8,406 nt of DNA from Betaproteobacteria bacterium (GTDB taxonomy: Bacteria > Pseudomonadota > Gammaproteobacteria > Burkholderiales > SG8-39): positions 1 through 8,406 of the forward strand of contig SCUH01000273.1 in NCBI GenBank assembly GCA_004298295.1, given 5' to 3'. Position 1 is the stretch's first letter; every line of letters starts with the position of its first letter. A program made the translations under genes and the position numbers. The notes under the pieces are model-generated. The model was not told the DNA's origin. It was given only the letters and a program-made list of their open reading frames with translations, and did not search any database. Below are positions 1 through 6,290 of this stretch, piece after piece.

Positions 1-1966
1 TCGACTGCTTGAGCTGATCGAGGATCGCCGGGTTCTCCAGGGTCGAAACGTCCTGCTTGATCTCCTCGCCCTTGGCGATCGAGCGCAGCAGCCGCCGCAT
101 GATCTTGCCGGAGCGCGTCTTGGGCAGGTTGTCGCCGAAGCGGATGTCCTTGGGCTTGGCGATCGGGCCGATTTCCTTCGCCACCCAGTCGCGCAGTTCC
201 TGCGCCATCTGCTTGGCTGCCTCGCCGTGCGGCCGCGCTCCCTTCAGCACGACGAAGGCGACCACGGCTTCGCCGGTCAGCTCGTCGGGGCGTCCCACCA
301 CGGCGGCTTCGGCGACCAGTTTGGTGTTCGCCACCAGCGCCGATTCCACTTCCATCGTGCCCAGCCGGTGCCCGGACACATTGAGCACGTCGTCGATGCG
401 GCCGACGATGCGGAAATAGCCTTCCGCGTCCATGCTTGCGCCGTCTCCGGCAAGGTAATACTTGCCCTGGAAGTCTGCCGGGTAATAGCTCTTCCTGTAG
501 CGCTCGGGGTCGCCCCAGATGGTCCTGATCATGGCCGGCCACGGGCGCTTGATCACCAGGATGCCGCCCTTGCCGCGACCTACGGAGTGGCCGGTCTCGT
601 CGACGATGTCGGCGAAGATGCCCGGCAGCGGCAGCGTCGCCGAGCCCGGCTTGGTCGGCGTCGCGCCGGGAAGCGGCGAGATGAGATGCCCGCCGGTTTC
701 GGTCTGCCACCACGTGTCGACGATCGGGCAACGCTCGTTGCCCACGGTGCGGTGGTACCACATCCAGGCTTCGGGGTTGATCGGCTCGCCGACCGTGCCG
801 AGGATGCGCAGGCTCGAGAGGTCGTATTTCTTTGGCAGATCGCCACCGGCCTTGATGAGCGAGCGGATCGCGGTCGGCGCGGTGTAGAAGACGTTGACCT
901 TGTGGTCCTGGATGATTTTCCAGAAGCGTCCGGCATCCGGGTAGGTCGGGATGCCTTCGAACATCACTTCGGTCGCGCCGACCGCCAGCGGACCATAGGT
1001 GATATAGGTGTGGCCGGTCACCCAGCCCACGTCGGCGGTGCACCAGAAGACGTCACTCGGCTTGTGGTCGAACACCCATTGCATCGTGAGCATCGCCCAG
1101 AGCAGGTAGCCGCCGGTCGAATGCTGCACGCCCTTGGGCTTGCCCGTCGAACCCGAGGTGTAAAGGATGAACAGCGGGTGCTCGGCGTTGACCCAGGTGG
1201 GTTCGCAGGTGTCGGGCTGCCCCTTGACCACGTCGTCCCACCACTTGTCGCGCGGCGCGCTCATCGGCACCGCGCTGCCGCTGCGCTTGTAGACGATGAC
1301 GTTGCGCACGCCTTCGCAGCCGCCCATCGCAAAGGCTTCGTCCACCACGGGCTTGAGCGGAATCTCGCGACCGCCGCGGAACTGGCCGTCGGCGGTGATG
1401 ACTTCGGTCGCGCCGGCGTCGATGATGCGCTCCTGCAGGCTCTTGGCCGAAAAGCCGCCGAACACCACCGAGTGCGTGGCGCCGATCCGCGCGCAGGCCT
1501 GCATCGCCACCACGACCTGGATCGACATCGGCATGTAGATCAGCACCCGGTCGCCCGTCTTGATGCCGTGGTGCCTGAGCGCGTTGGCGAGCCGGCAGAC
1601 CTCGTGGTAGAGCTGCTGGTAGGTGATCTTCGTCACCTTGCCGTCGTCGGCCTCGAAGATGATCGCCACCTTGTCGGGCTGCGTCCCGAGATGCCGGTCG
1701 AGGCAGTTGTACGATGCGTTCAGCTCGCCGTCGTAGAACCACTGGTAGAACGGCGCGTTCGATTCGTCGAGCACCTTCGTGAACGGCTTGTGCCAGAGCA
1801 GCTGTTCCTTCGCCAGACGCGCCCAGAAACCCTCGAAGTCGCGCTCGGCCTCGGCCACGAGCTTGCGGTAGGCCTCCATCCCGGAGATGTTCGCCTGCCT
1901 GACGAACTCCGCCGACGGCGGGAAAACCCGCGTTTCGTGCAGAACCGACTCGATCGTGGACGACAT
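1..1966 (-). CDS. acs: Acetyl-CoA synthetase (AMP-forming), 3' end cut by the window edge
   Basis: Cytoplasmic enzyme that converts acetate, ATP and CoA to acetyl-CoA, AMP and PPi through an acetyl-adenylate. The frame is open from ATG at 1966 to base 1, giving 655 codons without a stop; the next codon begins with A, so the gene continues slightly beyond the window. Known Acs proteins are about 650-660 residues, so only a few are missing. Visible ANL-superfamily motifs, in order: phosphate loop YTSGSTGKPKGV from residue 269, TWWQTETGG from 418, the AGDGA aspartate D508, hinge region GRIDDVLNVSGHR from 522, and PKTRSGKIMRR with the catalytic lysine at K621. That lysine is the one reversibly acetylated by Pat/CobB-type systems in other bacteria, so similar control is possible but is not shown here. 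The start is set by GGAGG at plus-strand 1976-1980, 9 bases before the ATG. It is transcribed divergently from the operon on its right. Family identity is very firm. Confidence 0.97.
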   Translation of the reverse strand, partial: MSSTIESVLHETRVFPPSAEFVRQANISGMEAYRKLVAEAERDFEGFWARLAKEQLLWHKPFTKVLDESNAPFYQWFYDGELNASYNCLDRHLGTQPDKVAIIFEADDGKVTKITYQQLYHEVCRLANALRHHGIKTGDRVLIYMPMSIQVVVAMQACARIGATHSVVFGGFSAKSLQERIIDAGATEVITADGQFRGGREIPLKPVVDEAFAMGGCEGVRNVIVYKRSGSAVPMSAPRDKWWDDVVKGQPDTCEPTWVNAEHPLFILYTSGSTGKPKGVQHSTGGYLLWAMLTMQWVFDHKPSDVFWCTADVGWVTGHTYITYGPLAVGATEVMFEGIPTYPDAGRFWKIIQDHKVNVFYTAPTAIRSLIKAGGDLPKKYDLSSLRILGTVGEPINPEAWMWYHRTVGNERCPIVDTWWQTETGGHLISPLPGATPTKPGSATLPLPGIFADIVDETGHSVGRGKGGILVIKRPWPAMIRTIWGDPERYRKSYYPADFQGKYYLAGDGASMDAEGYFRIVGRIDDVLNVSGHRLGTMEVESALVANTKLVAEAAVVGRPDELTGEAVVAFVVLKGARPHGEAAKQMAQELRDWVAKEIGPIAKPKDIRFGDNLPKTRSGKIMRRLLRSIAKGEEIKQDVSTLENPAILDQLKQS

Positions 1967-1975
1967 GATTCAGTT

Positions 1976-1980
1976 CCTCC
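1976..1980 (-). promoter_or_regulatory. Ribosome binding site of acs
   Basis: Read on the minus strand this is GGAGG, 9 bases before the acs ATG at 1966. It is the clearest Shine-Dalgarno sequence in the window and fixes the acs start. Confidence 0.8.
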
Positions 1981-2015
1981 GCTGGACTCTGATGGATCTC
2001 AACGATTCTCCGGAC

Positions 2016-2036
2016 CGGCGCTTACACGGCGCTTAC
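2016..2036. repeat. Two tandem copies of a 10-bp repeat upstream of acs
   Basis: CGGCGCTTAC occurs at 2016-2025 and again, identically, at 2027-2036, separated by one A (period 11 bp, about one helical turn). It lies 50-70 bp upstream of the acs start, in the acs leader or promoter. Direct repeats with an 11-bp period are a common layout for regulators that bind as head-to-tail dimers on one DNA face. The sequence matches no operator I can name, so the binding role is inferred. Confidence 0.5.
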
Positions 2037-2076
2037 GTCGCGTCCGCCGGCCACGGAATAAGATTACCAGATCAAC

Positions 2077-2147
2077 GGCTTGCGGTACGCCACCAAGGCC
2101 CGCGGCGTGTGCTACATTGCGGCGCACCGCAATCGCTTCCGCAAGCC
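2077..2147. repeat. Inverted-repeat cluster of TTGCGG/CCGCAA (candidate operator)
   Basis: A perfect 9-bp inverted repeat has arms GGCTTGCGG at 2077-2085 and CCGCAAGCC at 2139-2147, the second ending directly against the ATG at 2148. Inside it is a second perfect inverted repeat, ATTGCGG (2116-2122), loop CGCA, CCGCAAT (2127-2133). The hexamer TTGCGG therefore occurs four times in 68 bp, twice in each orientation (2080, 2117, 2127, 2139). Its place over the probable -10 and transcription start suggests a repressor operator. An RNA hairpin around the start codon is the alternative. The regulator is unknown. Confidence 0.5.
2110..2118 (+). promoter_or_regulatory. Candidate extended -10 promoter for the rightward operon
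   Basis: TGCTACATT (2110-2118) resembles an extended -10 element: TG, one base, then TACATT, which keeps the important T1, A2 and T6 of TATAAT. Transcription would start near 2125, leaving a leader of about 23 bases before the ATG at 2148. No -35 hexamer is found at 16-18 bp spacing; TTGCGG at 2080-2085 is 27 bp away, which is too far. The inner inverted repeat overlaps the -10 and the expected start site. Confidence 0.3.
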
Positions 2148-2684
2148 ATGTCATCGCCCGCTTCCCCGCGCCTCAAACCCCTGCCCTGGGTGCTGTTCGG
2201 CAGCCGCTGGCTGCAGGTGCCGCTTTACCTCGGCCTGATCGTCGCGCAGTGCGTCTACGTGGTGCAGTTCATGTTCGAGCTCTACCACCTGGTGTTCGAG
2301 ATGAAGCAGTTCAACGAGACCAGCATCATGCTCTCGGTGCTCGGCCTGATCGACGTGGTGATGATCTCGAACCTGCTGATCATGGTCATCGTCGGCGGCT
2401 ACGAGACTTTCGTCTCGCGGCTGCGTCTGGAGGGACATCCGGACGAGCCCGAGTGGCTGTCGCACGTCAACGCCAACGTGCTCAAGGTGAAGCTGGCGAC
2501 CGCGATCATCGGCATCTCGTCGATCCACCTGCTGAAGACCTTCATCAATGCGGCCAATCTCGATCACAAGACCATGATGTGGCAGGTCATCATCCACGTC
2601 ACCTTCCTCGCTTCGGCGCTCTCGATCGCGTGGATCGACCGCATCATGAGCCCGGGCACGCTGGCCAGCATGAGGCACGAGTAG
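2148..2684 (+). CDS. UPF0114 family integral membrane protein (YqhA-like)
   Basis: Protein of 178 residues with the four-helix layout of the UPF0114 (TIGR00645/YqhA) family: hydrophobic segments at about residues 22-46, 59-82, 112-131 and 145-164. Supporting features are an acidic stretch EGHPDEPEW (85-93) between the second and third helices, and the motifs IVGGYETFVSRL near 81 and HLLKTFINA near 127. The family is widespread in proteobacteria and its biochemical role is unknown; it sits in the inner membrane. Length agrees with the family (E. coli YqhA is about 164). The frame is open further upstream, but the family-like N terminus begins at this ATG; there is no strong Shine-Dalgarno sequence, only GCAAG just upstream. 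It heads the rightward operon and ends 2 bases before the fumarase ATG, so the two are almost certainly co-translated. Family assignment is firm; no function can be read from the sequence. Confidence 0.92.
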   Translation: MSSPASPRLKPLPWVLFGSRWLQVPLYLGLIVAQCVYVVQFMFELYHLVFEMKQFNETSIMLSVLGLIDVVMISNLLIMVIVGGYETFVSRLRLEGHPDEPEWLSHVNANVLKVKLATAIIGISSIHLLKTFINAANLDHKTMMWQVIIHVTFLASALSIAWIDRIMSPGTLASMRHE

Positions 2685-2686
2685 CC

Positions 2687-4210
2687 ATGTCCACGATCAC
2701 CCGCGAACATCTGGCGCAGAGCGTCGCCGACGCGCTGCAGTACATCTCCTACTATCACCCCGCCGATTACCTGCGGGCTCTCGGCCGCGCCTACGAGCGC
2801 GAGCAGTCTGCCGCGGCGCGCGATGCGATCGCCCAGATCTTGACCAATTCGCGCCTGTGCGCCGAGGGGCACCGCCCGATCTGCCAGGACACCGGCATCG
2901 TCAACGTGTTCCTCAGGATCGGCATCGAGGCACGCTGGGAACCCGGGATGGACCTCGAGGCGGCGGTCAACGAAGGCGTGCGCCGCGGCTATCTCGATCC
3001 GGACAACAAGCTGCGCGCGTCGGTGCTCGCCGACCCCGCCTTCACACGCAAGAACACGCGCGACAACACCCCCGCGGTGATCCACATGCAGGTGGTGCCG
3101 GGCCAGCGGCTCGAGGTCGACGTCGCTGCGAAGGGCGGCGGCTCGGAAGCGAAGTCCAAGTTCGTCATGCTCAATCCCTCGGACTCGATCGTCGACTGGG
3201 TGCTGAAGACGGTGCCGACCATGGGCGCGGGCTGGTGTCCGCCGGGAATGCTCGGCATCGGCATCGGCGGCACCGCCGAGAAGGCCATGCTCATGGCGAA
3301 GGCAGCCCTGATGGAACCGATCGACATGGCCGAGCTGAAAACGCGCGGTCCGCAGAACGCGCTCGAGGCGATGCGCGTCGAACTGTACGACAAGGTCAAC
3401 GCGCTCGGCATCGGGGCCCAGGGCCTGGGCGGACTTTCCACGGTGCTCGACGTCAAGATCCACAGCTATCCGACGCACGCCGCCAACCTGCCCGTGGCGA
3501 TGATCCCGAATTGCGCGGCGACGCGCCATGCACATTTCGTGCTCGACGGTTCCGGACCGGTCGAGCTGGCGCCGCCTTCGCTGGAGGATTGGCCGAAGGT
3601 CACCTGGACGCCCTCCGCGCAGGCCGCGCGCGTGCAGCTGGATACGCTGACGCGCGGGCAGGTGGCCGCGTGGCGCCCCGGCCAGACCCTGCTGCTTTCG
3701 GGAAAACTGCTCACCGGACGGGACGCGGCGCACAAGCGCATTCAGGACATGCTCGCGCGCGGCGAGGCGCTGCCGGTGGATTTCACCAACCGCGTCATCT
3801 ATTACGTCGGCCCGGTCGATCCGGTGCGCGACGAGGTGATGGGTCCCGCCGGACCGACGACGGCCACGCGCATGGACAAATTCACCGAGACGATGCTCGG
3901 CAGGACGGGGCTGGTCGCCATGATCGGCAAGGCCGAGCGCGGCCCGGTCGCGATCGAGGCGATCCGCAAGCACCAGGCGGCGTATCTGATGGCCGTGGGC
4001 GGCGCTGCCTACCTCGTCGCCAAGGCCATCCGCAAGGCGCGCGTCCTCGCCTTCGAGGACCTTGGCATGGAAGCGATCTACGAATTCGAGGTGCAGGACA
4101 TGCCGGTGACCGTGGCAGTGGACGCCAACGGCACCTCGGTGCACCAGAGCGGCCCCGCCGAGTGGCAGCGCAAGATCATCGAACTGAAGCTGCCCGTCAA
4201 CGCCGCGTAA
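2687..4210 (+). CDS. Class I fumarate hydratase (iron-sulfur, single chain), possible mesaconase
   Basis: Cytoplasmic [4Fe-4S] hydro-lyase of 507 residues that interconverts fumarate and L-malate in the TCA cycle. The two class I halves are fused in order: alpha (about 1-290) and beta (about 320-500). The three conserved cluster cysteines are visible: C66 in ICQDTG, C184 in GWCPPG and C276 in NCAATRH. The C-terminal half carries SGKLLTGRDAAHKR (338-351), YYVGPVDP (372-379), GPTTATRMD (389-397) and a DLGMEAIYEFEV segment (458-469). The start is the ATG 2 bases after the UPF0114 stop, preceded by GAGG at 2672-2675; the frame stays open far upstream but that part is not family-like. Known class I fumarases, including one from Burkholderia, also hydrate mesaconate to (S)-citramalate. 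Given the CoA-transferase and lyase downstream, that activity is worth considering here. The class I type is sensitive to oxygen and superoxide. The symbol is left blank because fumA/fumB naming is ambiguous. Confidence 0.96.
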   Translation: MSTITREHLAQSVADALQYISYYHPADYLRALGRAYEREQSAAARDAIAQILTNSRLCAEGHRPICQDTGIVNVFLRIGIEARWEPGMDLEAAVNEGVRRGYLDPDNKLRASVLADPAFTRKNTRDNTPAVIHMQVVPGQRLEVDVAAKGGGSEAKSKFVMLNPSDSIVDWVLKTVPTMGAGWCPPGMLGIGIGGTAEKAMLMAKAALMEPIDMAELKTRGPQNALEAMRVELYDKVNALGIGAQGLGGLSTVLDVKIHSYPTHAANLPVAMIPNCAATRHAHFVLDGSGPVELAPPSLEDWPKVTWTPSAQAARVQLDTLTRGQVAAWRPGQTLLLSGKLLTGRDAAHKRIQDMLARGEALPVDFTNRVIYYVGPVDPVRDEVMGPAGPTTATRMDKFTETMLGRTGLVAMIGKAERGPVAIEAIRKHQAAYLMAVGGAAYLVAKAIRKARVLAFEDLGMEAIYEFEVQDMPVTVAVDANGTSVHQSGPAEWQRKIIELKLPVNAA

Positions 4211-4230
4211 GCGGCACGCACTGGGCCGCC

Positions 4231-5385
4231 GTGTGGGCGGTCTTTGCCGGCGGACTCGTCGCCGGCGCCGCGATCGGCAAGGTGCCCCCCGCCCTGCCCG
4301 CCCTGCGTGGCGAATTCGGCCTGACGCTGATCGAGGCCGGCTACGTCGCCACCCTGCTGAATGTCATGGGCGGTGCGGTGGGCATGTTCGCCGGCGTGTT
4401 TTCGGACCGTTTCGGCCACAAGCGCATGGCGCTGGGCGGCCTCGCGCTGATGGCCGCGGGCGGAGCGGTCGGTGCGCTGGCGCCCGGCTACGCGCTGCTG
4501 CTGCTGTCGCGCTTCCTGGAAGGCACCGGATTCATCATGACCACCGTGGCGGGCGTTGCCCTCGTCGCGCAAGCGACTGCCGCCGCGGACCGGCCGGCTG
4601 CCATGGCGCTCTGGAGCTGCTATCTGCCCGCGGGAGGCAGTCTTGCCATGCTCGCCGCCTCGATGGCGCTGGTGTCGTACGACTGGCGCGGACTCTGGGC
4701 CGTGATCGCAGGCACGGCGCTCGCCAGCTTCGTGTGGCTGGCGCACGCCGTTCCGCCGCGCGCCTCGGGCGGTAGCGTGGGCGTATGGCGCCTGGGCATC
4801 GAATCGCTGACGCACGGCGCGAGCCTGTTTCTGTGTCTCGCCTTCGCCGGCTACGTGGCGCAGTGGGCCGCGTTCATGACCTGGCTTCCGACCTTTGTCG
4901 TCGGCGAACGCGGCGGCTCAGCGGCGCAGGCCGCCCTGCTCACCGCGCTTTGGGTCGCAATCAATGTCCCGGGCGTGCTGCTCGGCGGGTGGCTGATGGC
5001 CCGCGGCGCGCGACGCTCGCGGATCATCGTGCTCGCGAGTCTCGTCCAGGGGCTCGCCGCGACGGGCGCATTCCTCGACCTGCTCCCGGACTGGGGTCGT
5101 TACGGCAGCTGCCTCGCGTTCTCGTTTTTCGGCGGCGTCATTCCCACTGCGGTGTTTTCCGGGGTTGCCGCATTGGCGCGCAGCCCGCAGCACATCGGCA
5201 CTATCAACGGCATGGTGATGCAGGCATCGCAGATCACTCAATTCGTCTCCCCGATCGTCATCGCCTGGATCGCCGGTAGGCTCGGCTGGGGCGCCTCGCT
5301 TCCGGCCATGCTCGCCTTTGCCGCCTGCGCCGCCGCGGGCGGCTTCGGCATGGCGCGCATCGAGCGGACTAAAATGGCGCCATGA
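4231..5385 (+). CDS. Major facilitator superfamily transporter, substrate unknown
   Basis: Twelve-helix-type inner-membrane carrier, 384 residues from the GTG at 4231. The first half carries the MFS loop 2-3 motif A as GVFSDRFGHKR (residues 55-65), followed by alternating hydrophobic helices with many small residues. A hydrophilic central linker at about 163-178 (PPRASGGSVG within it) separates the two six-helix halves. It resembles the CynX/NimT-like group of anion carriers in general character, but substrate cannot be read from the sequence. No ATG lies near the expected N terminus. GTG 4231 is the first reasonable start, about 20 bases after the fumarase stop, but it leaves almost no residues before helix 1 and has no Shine-Dalgarno sequence. 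A family-like N terminus might instead begin at 4207, where the codon is GTA. The stop overlaps the next start (ATGA, 5382-5385). Context suggests uptake of a dicarboxylate used by the neighbouring enzymes; this is inference. The MFS call is firm, the start is not. Confidence 0.88.
   Translation: MWAVFAGGLVAGAAIGKVPPALPALRGEFGLTLIEAGYVATLLNVMGGAVGMFAGVFSDRFGHKRMALGGLALMAAGGAVGALAPGYALLLLSRFLEGTGFIMTTVAGVALVAQATAAADRPAAMALWSCYLPAGGSLAMLAASMALVSYDWRGLWAVIAGTALASFVWLAHAVPPRASGGSVGVWRLGIESLTHGASLFLCLAFAGYVAQWAAFMTWLPTFVVGERGGSAAQAALLTALWVAINVPGVLLGGWLMARGARRSRIIVLASLVQGLAATGAFLDLLPDWGRYGSCLAFSFFGGVIPTAVFSGVAALARSPQHIGTINGMVMQASQITQFVSPIVIAWIAGRLGWGASLPAMLAFAACAAAGGFGMARIERTKMAP
5370..5375 (+). 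promoter_or_regulatory. Candidate internal -10 element directly before the lyase gene
   Basis: TAAAAT, one mismatch from TATAAT, in otherwise very GC-rich coding DNA at the end of the MFS gene. It ends 6 bases before the ATG at 5382, so transcription from it would begin at about the A of the start codon and give a leaderless message. No convincing -35 is present at normal spacing. The bases also encode T-K-M of the transporter, so chance is possible. Confidence 0.25.
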
Positions 5386-6290
5386 GCGAGCTCCTGATCT
5401 GCGAAGTCGGTCCGCGCGACGGACTGCAGAACGCCAAGCACCTCATGCCCACAGCGGCGAAGAAGCGCTGGATCGATGCTCTTGCCGCGGCCGGCCTGCG
5501 CGAGATCGAAGTGGGTTCCTTCGTGCCGCCCAGACTGATCCCGGCGATGGCCGACACCGCCGAGATCGTGGCGCATGCGCGCACGCTCACCGGCGTCAAG
5601 GTCGTCGCGCTCGCTCCCAACCTGAAGGGCTTCGAACGCGCAGTGGCAGCCGGCGCGCACAAGATCACTTTCCCGGTTTCGGCGTCTCGCCTGCACAGCG
5701 AAGCCAACGTACGCATGACCCCGGAACAGATGGTCGAGGAGGTCCGCAAGTGCGCCGCGCTGCGCGGCGCCGGGGGCCCGGAGATCGAAGGCGCCGTCTC
5801 CACGGCATTCGGCTGCACGCTGCAGGGCGAAGTGCCTGAGGACGAGGTGGTGCGCCTGGCGGTGGCGCTGGCGCGCTTCTGCGATGCAGTGGCGCTCGCG
5901 GACACGGTCGGCTACGCCAATCCGGCGCAGGTGAAGCGCGTGTTCCGGCGCGTGCGCGGCGAGATCGGCGACAAGCTGGAAGGCGCGCATTTCCACAATA
6001 CGCGCGGCCTCGGACTCGCCAACGCGCTCGCGGCCTGGGAGGAAGGCGTGCGCGCCTTCGATGCTTCGATGGGCGGCCTGGGCGGCTGCCCGTTCGCGCC
6101 CGGTGCCAGCGGCAACGTCATCACCGAAGACCTGGTGTACATGTTCGAAGCGATGGGCGTGCGCACCGGCATCGATCTGGAGAAACTCTTCGCGGCGCGG
6201 GCCGTATTGATCGAAGGGCTGCCGGAGGAGCCGGTGTACGGCCATGCCGCGCTCGCCGGCCTGCCGAAGGGATTCAGGGCCGCGGCATGA
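5382..6290 (+). CDS. HMG-CoA lyase family enzyme (3-hydroxy-3-methylglutaryl-CoA or citramalyl-CoA lyase)
   Basis: TIM-barrel acyl-CoA lyase of 302 residues, matching the usual bacterial length of about 300. The divalent-metal ligands of the family are all in place: D13 (in EVGPRDGLQN, with catalytic R12), H203 and H205 (HFHNTRG), and N245 at the end of the signature GLGGCPFAPGASGN (232-245), which contains the catalytic cysteine C236. Members cleave HMG-CoA to acetoacetate and acetyl-CoA, as in leucine breakdown; a related enzyme in Chloroflexus cleaves (R)-citramalyl-CoA to pyruvate and acetyl-CoA. Some positions differ from typical leucine-pathway enzymes: EVGSFVPP instead of EVTSFVSP (43-50), SASRLHSEANV at 100-110, and N206 where HDT is usual. 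No methylcrotonyl-CoA carboxylase or isovaleryl-CoA dehydrogenase genes lie nearby, so the substrate is open. The start overlaps the MFS stop and the stop overlaps the next ATG (both ATGA), implying translational coupling. Family is firm, substrate is not. Confidence 0.92.
   Translation: MSELLICEVGPRDGLQNAKHLMPTAAKKRWIDALAAAGLREIEVGSFVPPRLIPAMADTAEIVAHARTLTGVKVVALAPNLKGFERAVAAGAHKITFPVSASRLHSEANVRMTPEQMVEEVRKCAALRGAGGPEIEGAVSTAFGCTLQGEVPEDEVVRLAVALARFCDAVALADTVGYANPAQVKRVFRRVRGEIGDKLEGAHFHNTRGLGLANALAAWEEGVRAFDASMGGLGGCPFAPGASGNVITEDLVYMFEAMGVRTGIDLEKLFAARAVLIEGLPEEPVYGHAALAGLPKGFRAAA

Larger units (their letters stand above)
1967..2147. promoter_or_regulatory. Divergent intergenic promoter region between acs and the UPF0114-led operon
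   Basis: This 181-bp stretch between two divergent starts must hold promoters for both sides. It contains the acs ribosome binding site, a tandem 10-bp repeat (2016-2036), a relatively A/T-rich island at about 2056-2076 (AATAAGATTACC within it), and a cluster of inverted TTGCGG motifs (2077-2147). I could not identify a convincing -35/-10 pair for acs. For the rightward operon the best candidate is an extended -10 at 2110-2118. Confidence 0.7.

Noticed and set aside
1887..2147. N-terminal extension of the UPF0114 gene to an upstream ATG
   Set aside because: It would overlap the acs 5' end and its ribosome site, and the added residues have no family resemblance; the ATG at 2148 gives the normal family length and leaves room for a promoter.
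227..2686. Long open frame on the plus strand running across acs and the UPF0114 gene into the fumarase
   Set aside because: It is antisense to acs and out of frame with UPF0114, rich in Arg/His/Ala/Gly with no domain pattern. Only the part from ATG 2687 (fumarase) is real. GC-rich codon use keeps stops rare in shadow frames.
2564..4144. 526-codon open frame on the minus strand opposite the fumarase
   Set aside because: Low-complexity Arg/His/Asp/Gly composition typical of antisense shadows, no motifs, fully covered by a strong plus-strand gene.
2857..4206. Extension of the transporter frame upstream through the fumarase gene
   Set aside because: The upstream part is an out-of-frame reading of the fumarase (Arg/Gly/Pro-rich, no hydrophobic segments); membrane helices begin only after about 4220.
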